From Phialocephala subalpina (Eukaryota; Ascomycota; Leotiomycetes; Helotiales; Mollisiaceae): a stretch of 64,000 bases of DNA. Numbering within the stretch: position 1 is the stretch's first letter; every line of letters begins with the position of its first letter. Below the pieces are notes generated by a model, which was given only the letters and a program-made list of their open reading frames with translations, did no database searches and was not told where the DNA came from. Position numbers and translations under genes: made by a program. Shown piece by piece: positions 10,001 to 19,688 of the stretch. The stretch lies in NCBI GenBank assembly GCA_900073065.1, contig FJOG01000023.1, forward strand, positions 314,179 to 378,178, in the 5' to 3' direction.

Positions 10001-12884
10001 CTCCACCTTGACATGATCACAATCCTCACCGCTGATCGAATCGAATGTTGTGCAGATCTTTGAAGCCCACTCTGCGGTGAAGGAGCCAATCGCACTGGTC
10101 AACTGTGGATCGCCATCTGCAGAAGCACGATCCTCCAGAAACTCCAAGCACGCACGATATGGTCCACACGGCCAGGACACAATCTCGGCATCAGAAGCTC
10201 TCTTCTCGAGGGAAGCTTCGGCGACTCTCGAGAGATACTTTGCAAGCTGGCTATCCCCATTCTCAAGCGAGCCAGCAGTCTTTCGAATGTGTGAGGTCAA
10301 CTCGGAGATTGCAGCACCCATCATACCAAGGAGATCCAGTGCCATGTTCTTGGCAGGCGCTGGCGTCTTCTCGCCCTCGGCTAATTGTACCATCTTGTAA
10401 AGGAATAATCGTAGAAGCAATTCAGCGGCTGGCCAATCCGGCGAGTTCAAGCACGTAATAAAGTCTTCGATGAACAGATCTAAAAGATTTCGGTATGGTG
10501 CGTCACCGGATTTGGTGGACTTCATTGCTCTGCCGACAATGAATCCTACGACGTAAGTTGCATTGCCTCTGGCAGTATCAAGCAAAGGTGAGACTGCTTC
10601 CCTAAGTTCTTGAATGGCCGTCACTGGTTGCTCTTCTCCTCGAGTCTCTGAGTTGATGGTAGTTCTTCCAACAGCAGGGTCACTGGGAGAACCATTTGCT
10701 TCTTCACCATTTAAAGCTTCGAGGGCCTTGCGTCTGCGCTTGTCTTTGGTATCATCGGACTTGCTGGCACTTGTTTGAATGAGTCTCATGATCAATGCCG
10801 AAACAAGCTGGATGCTTCCTCCTTCTGGGAGCTTGAATTGGCGAGCACTTTGCTTCGTCACTGGGAGCTTTTCAAGTGAGGTCAGAATTTCGTCGAAGAT
10901 GCCTTGGCGTTGAGCAGGATTGCAGAGGAAGATCTGGGCAAGGACGTCCATGGCAACGACACGCAAGCTATCAAATCTCGCAACTCCCAAGACCGAATCC
11001 CGCTCACTGTGAGCATTTTCCACAAATATGAGGCGAGATGTTGTGAACTCGAGAGTGTTGATGACAGTTTCCGAGAGCTCGATGTTGGCCACTAGAGTTG
11101 CCATGAGTGCGAAAAGACGCCGACACTGGGCTAACAGATTCGTGATAGTCTTTTTCTCGGAAGACAAAAGCTTGAAGAGCGAGGCTGTGGATCCAGTACT
11201 CCGCATTTCGACGATCGGAACGATACAGGTTTCCGTAGCGTTCTTGAAGGCATTCAAAGCTGATTGAATGACATCTTCCGAATAAAGTTGCTTGTCCTCA
11301 CGGCCCCCGGACATTAACCGTAATGAAGTCCGCGCAGCCTTGATGCCCAGTTCCGCAATAGCTAGCTGAGGTAGCCATGCTTCAACCTCTGATTCTCCCA
11401 TGTCTTCTGAGACTTTCACTTCAACGTTTTCAGCGTCTTTGAGGGCACATTCCGACAGCTTTTGCAACCGCAGTAAATCGTCTAATGGTACCTGTGAGAA
11501 TCGACCAACCGTGATGACCTTCTGAAGAAGAGTCTCGACTTTGGTCTGGGCATTGATACTCAAGCTTATTCCTTCACTTGCAGCGGTAAAGAACTGGCTC
11601 GATTGGACATCTCCAGGTTGCATCTGATCTTCGGCTTCGAATATCTCTCCAAGATACTCTCGGAGATTTTGAAGAGCCAACTCAGCCTTCTCACGCTGAT
11701 CCACACTCCGTGATAGGCCATCATCATTTTCGGCCGAGGAACGTCTACGCTTTCTGGAGAGGTGTTGCGGTGTATCAGGTGTCTCGGGTGCGACCTCATA
11801 CTCTTCTGGTCGGAAGGTAGATGGAAGGTCAGGTATGACGACTGCTAAGCCTTGTGAGGGTGTCGGTGCTGCTGGGGATTGGGGTGGTCCGTGCAAGCGC
11901 TGTTGGTGGGGTGTTTGCTGGGGTTTAAAAGGAGGGAGGATAGCTCGTTGTACTGGAGCCTGAACCTCGAGAACTGCCTTCGGCCGAGGAACGTCTACGC
12001 TTTCTGGAGAGGTGTTGCGGTGTATCAGGTGTCTCGGGTGCGACCTCATACTCTTCTGGTCGGAAGGTAGATGGAAGGTCAGGTATGACGACTGCTAAGC
12101 CTTGTGAGGGTGTCGGTGCTGCTGGGGATTGGGGTGGTCCGTGCAAGCGCTGTTGGTGGGGTGTTTGCTGGGGTTTAAAAGGAGGGAGGATAGCTCGTTG
12201 TACTGGAGCCTGAACCTCGAGAACTGCCTCGATTTCGCTGGTGTCTTTGGCTTCTGGGACGGGGTCTTGCTATTCGTGAGAGGAGGGCTCGGTCTCTCCG
12301 GAGAGGGGTATGTGAATTCGACGTCGGTTTGATCATAGACCATCTTTGCGAAAGGCGAGAGGGTAACGTTGGGAAGTTTGTTGGAGGTATGAGATGAGGT
12401 AATGTTGGGGACGGTTTTGAATGTGCTGTTATACGTTAGATCGTAGCAACCAAGGTAGAAATTTATACATACAACTGAGCAATACCTTCTGGCTTCAGAA
12501 GCTCTTTGAGATCGTTTAAGGATTTTTGTAGTCTCTCGGACGTATTGGGAGCTTGGGCGTCGCGATTGAGGTTTTCGAGACCTTGTCGCGCATTGCGGCG
12601 CTCTTCTTCGTTGGGGAATATTGAGGTTGATGATCGTAGGCCGATCGAGGGTACAGGAATGATATCTAAAAGTGAGCAAGTCAGTCGAAGGTGTCAAAAG
12701 GAGGTTTGCTTCGAGTCGTACCTGAATTAAATGGAACGACCGAAGAGAATGGCGAATATGGCAAAGCCTCATCAACAGTGAGTACTCTTGTGCGTCGCTG
12801 TCTGTTCCCATTCATAAGAGACGCGCCGTTCGTTCCATTCGATCCGTAGATGCCATTCTGGGCAGGGTAGCCGTTGGCCTCCAT
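7082..12884 (-). CDS. SCC2: Cohesin-loading factor SCC2/Mis4/NIPBL (frame disrupted by a 250-bp tandem duplication)
   Basis: Large HEAT-repeat subunit of the Scc2-Scc4 cohesin loader, acting on chromatin in the nucleus. The start ATG at 12884 (MEANGYPAQNGIYG) leads through exons 12722-12884, 12473-12665 and 12323-12425 (donor GTCGAA, acceptor AATAG, a 53-nt intron), then a long exon from 12269 to the stop at 7082. Middle and C-terminal parts are rich in HEAT repeats. The Nipped-B C-terminal region includes KALHEKHETILEKEYMRAVH. The tail is basic with an AT-hook-like PRPRGRPKGLGKK. A perfect 250-bp duplication occupies 11730-12229. 250 is not a multiple of three, so the frame shifts and translation from 12884 ends at about 11925. 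With one copy removed, the four exons give a single frame of about 1,798 codons. Without repair, the longest continuous frame is 1,655 residues, from 12049 to 7082. Confidence 0.9.
11730..12229 (-). repeat. Perfect 250-bp tandem duplication inside SCC2 coding sequence
   Basis: Copies are 11730-11979 and 11980-12229. I compared every line and see no mismatch. A one-base ambiguity (TT) sits at the junction. The unit encodes the segment from about EAVLEVQAPVQRAILPPF to SRKRRRSSAE. Confidence 0.97.
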
Positions 12885-13154
12885 AATGAATGAGATGCCA
12901 GGGTAGCCCAGAGGTGAGGTGGAGAGTTGAAGGTGAGCGCTACGTTTTAAAGAGAGTCCATAGATCGTAAAACCATACTGCAAGGTTGGCGATCGTTATT
13001 GGCAGAATGTACGACGCCTCATACATGAAATTCCATGGATTGCGACTTTCATCTTAAGCCAACTGCAGCCTCGCGAACTCGCGACGAGAGGACCTGCAAG
13101 CTCGGTGGTTCAGGTTTTTCCAGTTCCGAGATCCGATGAATAGCCGGATGAGAA

Positions 13155-13418
13155 TCAAGTGCGAATAACGTCTCTAATTGCTCTTCCACGACGAAAGTTA
13201 GCCCGGTGGTGGCGATGCTGAGGACGAGGAGCTTGTGCAGCAGCTTGTACAGCCAGTTCCTGATCCTGTTGTCGTTGCGATTGAAGGAAGACTAGTCCTA
13301 GAGTAATGATTGCGCAAAGTATTGTAAAAGCGGCGATGCCTAATAGTAAAGCAGCGGTAGCCACCAGTAGCGTTGTACGGGTAATTGGCGGCTTAGGTTT
13401 AGGTTCAGTGCTGAGCAA
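13155..13418 (-). CDS. Possible small single-pass membrane protein
   Basis: An open frame of about 87 codons on the minus strand, between the start of SCC2 and RPA12. Its sequence is protein-like: a proline/lysine-rich lead, one clear membrane segment (TTLLVATAALLLGIAAFTIL onward) and a basic C-terminal tail with HRHH and RRGR. The frame has no ATG, only a TTG near 13418, and a stop lies just upstream. I could not find an in-phase upstream exon. It could be the last exon of an unrecognised gene overlapping the RPA12 promoter, or a chance hydrophobic frame. No function proposed. Confidence 0.28.
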   Translation of the reverse strand: MLSTEPKPKPPITRTTLLVATAALLLGIAAFTILCAIITLGLVFLQSQRQQDQELAVQAAAQAPRPQHRHHRANFRRGRAIRDVIRT

Positions 13419-13485
13419 AGCCTTGTCAAAATAATTTTTGAGCAGTCCTCACCAATTTCGAACACCAGCTCAGGCAATCGTCAAA

Positions 13486-13949
13486 ATGTCTGCTATTGGA
13501 TCTTTAGTGTTCTGTACCGATTGCGGTAATCTTCTGGACAGTTCTACAGGCAACAAAAACACAATTTTAGTCTGCGATTGCTGCGGCGCCGAAAACAAAG
13601 GTTTGCACAGAATTAGTACCAGGTTCTTCAATGTCCTAACAATGCATAGATACTGCATCAAAGATAATTACAACTTCTACGAAAGCCGCCTCCTTTCCAT
13701 CTCTCTTGAGACAAAAGCGATCAGCCGTCCAGACCGTCGAACGAAGCGATATGCAGAACGAGGCTACAATTGCAGAGACATGTCCAATGTGTGGAAGGGA
13801 GGAAGTGAGGTACTCTGCTGTCCAGTTGAGAAGTGCCGATGAAGGAAGTACCATTTTTTATACGTGTGATTGTGGTCACAAGTAAGTTCTAAGCAATCTG
13901 CAGCTTTGTTGATTACTGACGAATGTCCAGATGGAACACCAACAACTGA
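13486..13949 (+). CDS. RPA12: DNA-directed RNA polymerase I subunit RPA12
   Basis: Zinc-binding Pol I subunit required for transcript cleavage and termination in the nucleolus. Exons 13486-13600, 13650-13881 and 13931-13949 join in phase and give about 121 residues, normal for the family. The N-terminal zinc ribbon has CTDCG..., then CDCCG. The C-terminal TFIIS-like ribbon starts ETCPMCGREEVRYSAVQLRS, contains the hallmark acidic hairpin SADEGST (the Asp-Glu pair acts in RNA cleavage), and ends CDCGHKWNTNN. The last exon adds only six codons after a 49-nt intron. The ATG at 13486 is the first in frame after a stop-free leader and lies just before the zinc ribbon. It is transcribed divergently from SCC2 and convergently with deoxyhypusine hydroxylase, whose stop is 174 nt away. 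Confidence 0.95.
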
Positions 13950-14122
13950 ATATTACGATGCATAGAAAATTGTTCAATGTATATGTCCGAGTTGAGTTGC
14001 TATCAAGGCCCCAGCACTTGGGACCTGGCCTTTTTGGAAAACCCCAGAAATCAAAATGCCCCCGAAGTCAACCTTTATACGCCATACCAATCGCCAAAAT
14101 CAACGATGCGCCCAATGCACCC

Positions 14123-15151
14123 TTATGCAGTTGTCGTCTCAGGAATCAATGCGTACTCCACCTCCCCAGTCTTCTCAAATTCCGCCATATCCAAAGCCAC
14201 AATCACACTATCTCGTACGACTTGCTCGGGGTCGTTCAGGAAGCGTTTCAAAGTCTCCTCGACACCATCCTCCTCGCCAAGACTACCCAAAGCTTCAGCA
14301 GCTTCGTGTCGAACCATACTGGCCTCCTTCAAGTCGGCAAGAGCTGCAGTGAGAGCAGGAATCGAGGCAGGGTGGGATAGTTGGCCGAAAACGAATGCGA
14401 TCTCGTGTCTGAACAAGGCAGATGGATCGGAGAAGCCCTTCGCAAGAGCATGTACAGCAGGAACCGCAGTAGGAAGGTCGGGAGGCGAAGCCAGGTCCCT
14501 AAGACCAAACATAGCTCTGTATCTCAAGAATAGCGGCTGCGTCGTATCCAGCAAAGTTTTCTCCAACGTCTCAATACTCTCGCTTTGCTCAGCAGGTGCC
14601 GTAGGTGCAGGATCAATCGATGCGAAGTCACTGGAACCATTAGCTCAACCTCGTAACAAAGAAATGTGAACAAACCTCTGCCTCAATTTCTCCTTCTTCC
14701 CCTCTTCTGAATTCTCCCACTCAATTCTCGCAACTGCAATCTCACATGTCTCTCTCACGACCTCTACCTCCTTTGTGCTGTCCCTTAAATCCCTTAGTAG
14801 CTCCAAACTCCCCTCATCTCCAATTGCACCCAACGCCTCCGCAGCCTCATGTCTACACATTGAGTCCTCATCTTTGTCCTCCAGTACGCTCTTTAGATAC
14901 GGCACAGCTGCCAAATTCTTGCTTTGTCCAAGACAGTATGCGAGTTCGTGTTTTAGGAGAGCGGAGGGAGAGGTGAATCCAGCTGCGATAGCAGAGATAG
15001 CGGGGATGCTGCCTTGGCATGCAAGATGTTTGAGGGAGAAGAGGGCGCGGAATCTGCGTGCGAGTGGTTCGGACTCAGACGTTAAAGACTTTCGCAGAGA
15101 CAGGATTATGATGTTCTCTGTCGGAGTTGGGTCTGTTGCTGAGGGTGCCAT
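14123..15151 (-). CDS. LIA1: Deoxyhypusine hydroxylase (DOHH)
   Basis: Completes hypusine synthesis on translation factor eIF5A by hydroxylating deoxyhypusine, using a di-iron centre held in HEAT-like repeats. Two exons, 14676-15151 and 14123-14630, are joined by a GT-AG intron in the linker at [12 protein letters not shown]. The product is about 327 residues, typical for the family. All four iron-binding His-Glu pairs are present: [27 protein letters not shown] and RHEAAEALG, two in each half, with the usual pseudo-symmetry. The ATG at 15151 begins [14 protein letters not shown]. It is convergent with RPA12. Confidence 0.96.
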
Positions 15152-15386
15152 AATTCCTTTCTTCTTTTTTCTTTGTTGTATTGAAAATGGATTTGAAGTC
15201 TTAGGTTGGTGGGGTGAGATTTTTATGAGCCAAAATAATGTCTCGGACCAGCTAGCCTAGCCTTGTCGGGCTGGTGGCCTCGGCGAGGGGTGGTTTTCAC
15301 CGCATTACGTTACACCTTTCATTAATCTCTGTATAGATTTAAATAAGAGATTTTGGCGACAAGTCAATCAAAAATTGCAACACAAG

Positions 15387-15469
15387 GGTTCATTGGTGTA
15401 ATGGTCAGCACGTCGGATTCTGATTCGTTAGAGTCTTCCGGAGATATTGGTTCGATTCCTATATGAACC
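15387..15469 (+). tRNA. tRNA-Gln (anticodon CTG) with a 12-nt intron
   Basis: The cloverleaf can be folded by hand. The acceptor stem GGTTCAT pairs with ATGAACC. The D arm is GTGT...GCAC. The anticodon stem TCGGA pairs with TCCGG (one G-U) around TTCTGAT. The T arm is ATTGG-TTCGATT-CCTAT with one mismatch. The anticodon stem closes only if TCGTTAGAGTCT, just after the anticodon loop, is treated as an intron, which is the canonical intron position. The sequence closely resembles fungal tRNA-Gln. The T-stem mismatch leaves some doubt about function. The 3' flank CCTCGAAAACGAGAGTT is shared with the inverted partial copy near 16163. Confidence 0.75.
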
Positions 15470-16145
15470 TCGAAAACGAGAGTTCAATAAACCCTAGCAA
15501 TTATATTTTTGATTTTTTCTTCCCTTCACGCAGGACAGGATGATACTCGCTTGTTTTGTGCCACTTAGCCGAGCCGAGCTGAGCTAGTTGTGCCCCCACT
15601 GTAAGGTTAGTTGGCAGGAGACACTCCATCACAGCAATTTTTATATCAATGTGTCTAGGCACAAACTGTGCACTGCGTGCTAGCAGCTTCGGCATAGCCT
15701 GTTATTTTTCATATCTGAATTAACAATCCAGAGCTAGTTGCGGCATATAACTTTCATTCAAATGCCCCTTGTTCCCCTGGACAATCTGAAAGAAAACCCA
15801 CGAAGGATTGTCTGAAGTTGAACAATGATACCTTCAGCTTCAGCAACTCGTAAATCAAATCCAAACAAACAACTCGATTGTATCCAATCAGAATCCTCTG
15901 ACCGTTTCACCAAGAAATGTTTATGTGTAATCGTGTTCACTTTCACTCTAACCGTCGCTTTCAGTAGCACTATTTGCGAGCTCGTGTATTTACTGGAATG
16001 CTACACACCGAGTCAAGGTTGAAATTCCATATCAAAAAGAGAGAATGCCCTGCTCTGTGCAAGACATTGTTGAGAGCAAATTCGTATTGGCATGAGTGGT
16101 GACATTGATCACAACCTCCTTAAAAAAAACAATTGCTCGGTCCAC

Positions 16146-16222
16146 CAAACTCTCGTTTCCGAGGTTCATATAAGAATCGAACCAATATCTCCGGGAGACT
16201 CTAACGAATCAGAATCCGACGT
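16146..16222 (-). repeat. Truncated inverted copy of the tRNA-Gln gene plus its 3' flank
   Basis: On the minus strand, from the D-arm/anticodon boundary, GTACGTCGGATTCTGATTCG and onward matches the tRNA at 15410-15469 with few changes, mostly C/T. It includes the same 12-nt intron, and the match continues into the shared flank CCTCGGAAACGAGAGTT. The acceptor 5' strand and the D arm are missing. The copy ends exactly where the possible LTR begins. Confidence 0.75.
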
Positions 16223-16224
16223 AC

Positions 16225-16608
16225 TGTAGTGGCCCGCGCGGCCACGAACCTCGAGATAGAAGCATGCCCGGAAACGTGAACGAGTTCACCGAAGTGGCAA
16301 AGCCACCTCGGACTTTACACCTCGTCCACGGTTTCAAATGGACTCGCTCTGTATATAAGTTTCTGAGACATTCCAGGTGAAGAGCTCGAAGTCGGAATAA
16401 GTATGGAGAACTCGAAGTGATGTCCGAAGCGAGAAATCCGAGAAGCGATGTTCTAGAAGTCGAAAGCGGATGAGAATATTTGAAAAGATAACCAACTTTC
16501 GATCAACCCACAATATCAGAAATCTCGTGAGACTTCAAGCGTGCCTGCCTTTTCCGTATAAACCCTTTCTCTAGGTTTGGACAGTCCTAGGCAAGTGACC
16601 AACCAACA
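16225..16608 (+). mobile_element. Possible solo LTR
   Basis: It begins TGTAGTGGCCCGCGCGGCCA and can be ended at CCAACA (16608), giving TG...CA ends and 384 bp, with a TATA-like TATATAAG at 16352. The start has a GC-rich near-palindrome. Body sequence is rich in GAACTCGAAG-like words and has no coding frame. It abuts the truncated tRNA copy, and some LTR retroelements favour tRNA genes. No clear target-site duplication is visible, so the right end is a guess. Confidence 0.35.
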
Positions 16609-16653
16609 TATTTTCTCCAAATACTCAAGATCCACACCTAACATTCAACCCTT

Positions 16654-18421
16654 TCATTCCACCGACCCCTTAATCCCATAATTCTCCAAAATCCTCAACG
16701 CCACCCCCTCTCCACTCAAGTACGCCCCCGCAACAGTCCCCAACTCCTCAAACGGACTAGTATGCTCCCCCGCAAACCACAACCTTCTCTCCGGGACACC
16801 CTCTCTCATCGCACTAACATCCCCAGCCGCATCCTTCACTCCCACTTGGAAATTACAATAACTGCCAAACCCGCTTAATTCATCTTTTTGCCATTCCGTC
16901 GACAGAATAGCCTTTGGTTTACAATCAGGATTGTCTTGATTGTAATGAGGAAGTTTGGAATAGTAGGGATGGAAGAAAGAGTTTAGGAGGGCGTAGTGCT
17001 CGGAAGAGGAATTTTGGTGGACGAGGGTGGTGAGATAGGTGGAGCAAGGACCGTAGAGGTAGAATATCAGGGTTGGGTGGCGGTTGGGTGGGGTGAAGGA
17101 GGCGAGGTTCCAGCATTCGGCGGGCCAAGCGGAGGGGTTGGTTGTGGTGGAGTAGGTGGGGGAGAGCCAGTTTGTGTAGCCTGGGAAGGTATCTTCTGTT
17201 TTTGCTCGTTCCTCGGGAGAGAGGTTGGGAGATAGTGGAGTTGATGGTGGGTCGACCCAAAATTGGGTGGGGAACGTGATATATACCTAGATGTCCGTCA
17301 ATATGTGAGATATGGACAGGAATTGAGTGGGTATACCTTCTCCAGGTGGCCAACTGAGATGCCATCAATCCCAGCTAACACTCTCGGTGGTAAGGGAGGT
17401 TCGAAGGCTTCTTTGTTACGCTTGAGCCAACCCAACGGAGTTGTCATCAAAACTTCGTCAAACGACGAAGTTTCTCCTTTCTCCGTTGTCAAGGTCACCT
17501 TGCTCTCACCAAGGCCCTTCTCGTTCGTCTGGATTTTGATGACTTTCTCTCCAAAACGAATGTTCGCTTTCTTAAGTGGTACTCTCGCGATCTCACCAAG
17601 AATCGCCTCCCACGTCGACTCCACAAACATTTCTCCTTCTGTATCTCGCGTGTCAGCTGCCATCCGCAAAGGAACATTGATGAAAGACTCACCACCGCCA
17701 CAACACGCCTCCATCCAAGCAAACCTCAAACTCTGTCTATCCACCGGATCCCCAACATACGCACCCCATATCCTAGACATCTGACAGAGCAATTCCACAT
17801 CTTCTTCCTCCGAAAAATGCTCCTTTGCTTTCAACCTGATGAAATCGAACAAGCTTTCTGATTCAGGAATGTCATTTCCATTTTCAGTGCTGTAGACGAA
17901 GGCTTGCTCGATCCATTGCCAGAGTAGAGAAGAGAACTTGTCCGATTTCTCGGCTGGTAGTAGTTTGCCAGAGGTGTCGAAGATGTTTTGTTTGTCGTTC
18001 CAGGCGTGGAGGGGAGTGTTGGTTTTCCTCGCTAGGTCGATGATGGGATGGCGACCTTCGTCTCCGGACTGAACTTAGAGGTTAGCGAGTTTCCCTTGGG
18101 AGGTGGTTGAAAAGGGACTTGCTTGATGAACCCAGTTTGGGCCACGGTTGTATGTGAGCATTTCGAAGTTTGATCTTGGGTAACAAGAGCACTTACATAT
18201 CTGCACGATATCCCAACTTGTCACTTTGACATATCTGGAAAATCGGATGAGCAAAGAGTACTTCGCAGAAGGTGAAGGCTGCCGAGGCTCACCCTACCCC
18301 CTATTCTGTCTCTCGCTTCCAGGATGGTGACTTTGAATCCATGATTGAGCAATACTTCAGCACATCTCAGACCAGATACACCTGCACCAACTATCCCAAC
18401 ATGAGGTATTGAAGAAGCCAT
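16654..18421 (-). CDS. FAD-dependent amine oxidase (polyamine/monoamine oxidase-like)
   Basis: Flavoenzyme of the amine oxidase family, probably oxidising a polyamine or related amine; the substrate is not resolved. Exons are 18293-18421, 18197-18234, about 18123-18143, 17337-18068 and 16654-17286. The Rossmann FAD site is [18 protein letters not shown], followed by [10 protein letters not shown]. The substrate-side motif GPNWVH is typical. The C terminus carries [20 protein letters not shown], the conserved second FAD-binding region. No signal peptide. Two junctions are odd. The intron after GPNWVHQ starts GCAAGT and ends CAG, a GC-AG intron. The join between exon 2 (ending GCAGATAT) and GGCCCAAAC has no AG acceptor in a usable place: the only phase-correct AG gives a 22-nt intron. 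The gene may therefore be mis-spliced or slightly damaged there. Confidence 0.85.
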
Positions 18422-19034
18422 ATTGGAGACTTCGAACAGAAATCATTCCAGTGCAGTCGCGTAATGTTGTTTGTGAAATCTGATCGTATGCCTTGAAGGC
18501 TTGGCAACGAAGGATTTGGAAGCAAACACTGTTTAATGCTTTTAAGAAGATGGGAAGGATGAAAGCGAACGATAGAAATCAAAAGGGAAACGGAAAGAAA
18601 TCGAGCCACTGGATGTCGCTGGTCTCCATAATGCCCAAATTAGGTAGGTCCACGCGGGAGAACAATTTGTATCTAGGTTTCCATAAAGATAAGAGATGGG
18701 ATCGAAAAGATTCGTTGTATTCTAAGAATGGGACGAAATCAGAGTGAATGAACTGACATTCCTTGAGTATATAATCATCGTACCCGTGCTGCTGTTGGCA
18801 GAACGTGTAAGAGTTGAACTGTTTCAGGGCCGTTCAAGGGTCGTTCTAGCGATGATAATGCTAAGACTTGAATGTGGGGTACAAGTGCTTGAGCTCCAGA
18901 ACCCCGCCAGCGCCCTTGACATTGACATCAATGACATTCACAGAATTTTCAGTCTGCAACTTCGCCAACTTCCTTCTATAAGTTAGGCTGCACCATTCTT
19001 TTCCAACTCATCACTCTCACAAAGCAGTATCACA
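18422..19034. other. Divergent promoter region, amine oxidase / GNAT gene
   Basis: 613 nt between two divergently transcribed genes. No coding sequence or distinctive motif found. Confidence 0.5.
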
Positions 19035-19647
19035 ATGGCTCCCTCACAAGAAGGCGTTGTAGTCCGGCACGCTCGCCGCGAAGGTATTACCCCCTCTTCA
19101 ATATCCGACAGCAGCTCACACTTCCGTAGATGTACCAAACATTCTTCAATTGATTCAAGCACTCGCCGACTACGAAAAAGAACCCGACGCCGTCCTAGCC
19201 ACCGAAGAAACTCTCTCAAACACCATCGCCTTCGCCCCACCCGGCCTCATCTCCCCCTCAAATACCACCCAATCAACTGGCGATAGCATCTCCTCTTCCC
19301 GGCCTGCCCGCTGCTTACTACTCTTCACTCCCTCCGGCGAGCCAGCCGGCATGGCGCTATATTTTTACAATTACAGTACATGGAGAGCAAAGCCTGGAAT
19401 CTATTTGGAAGATCTTTTTGTGAAGACGGAGATGAGAGGGAAGGGGTATGGATGGAGATTATTAGCTGAACTAGCGAAAGAGGTCGTGACAATGGATGGA
19501 GGGAGGTTAGAATGGAGTGTTCTGACGTGGAATACGCCTAGTATTCAGTTTTATGAGAGGATTGGAGCGAAGGCTATGACGGGGTGGCAGACTATGAGGG
19601 TTGATGGGGAGGCATTGAAGGAGTTGGCTAGCAAAGCTCCGGCGTAG
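19035..19647 (+). CDS. GNAT-family N-acetyltransferase (diamine/SSAT-like)
   Basis: Transfers acetyl from acetyl-CoA to a small amine. Exon 1, 19035-19083, encodes MAPSQEGVVVRHARRE. A 46-nt GT-AG intron follows, then exon 2, 19130-19647, for 188 residues in total. The acetyl-CoA pyrophosphate loop is MRGKGYGWRLLAELAKE, an R/Q-x-x-G-x-G/A variant. The strand GIYLEDLFVKTEMRGKGYG and WNTPSIQFYERIGAKAM are characteristic of spermidine/spermine or thialysine N-acetyltransferases. It lies next to an amine oxidase transcribed the other way, and in polyamine back-conversion an SSAT-type acetyltransferase feeds a polyamine oxidase. That pairing is suggestive but inferred. Confidence 0.9.
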
Positions 19648-19688
19648 AATAGTTGGACGTATAGATGGTAGACAAAATGCATTGGGTA

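Larger units (their letters stand above)
15152..16653. other. Spacer between DOHH and the amine oxidase
   Basis: About 1.5 kb holding the tRNA, its inverted partial copy and the possible LTR. 15480-16140, between the tRNA copies, shows no gene I can support. Confidence 0.5.

Noticed and set aside
13438..13485. Upstream extension of RPA12
   Set aside because: Non-ATG start; MSAIGSLVFC at 13486 begins immediately before the zinc ribbon as in the family.
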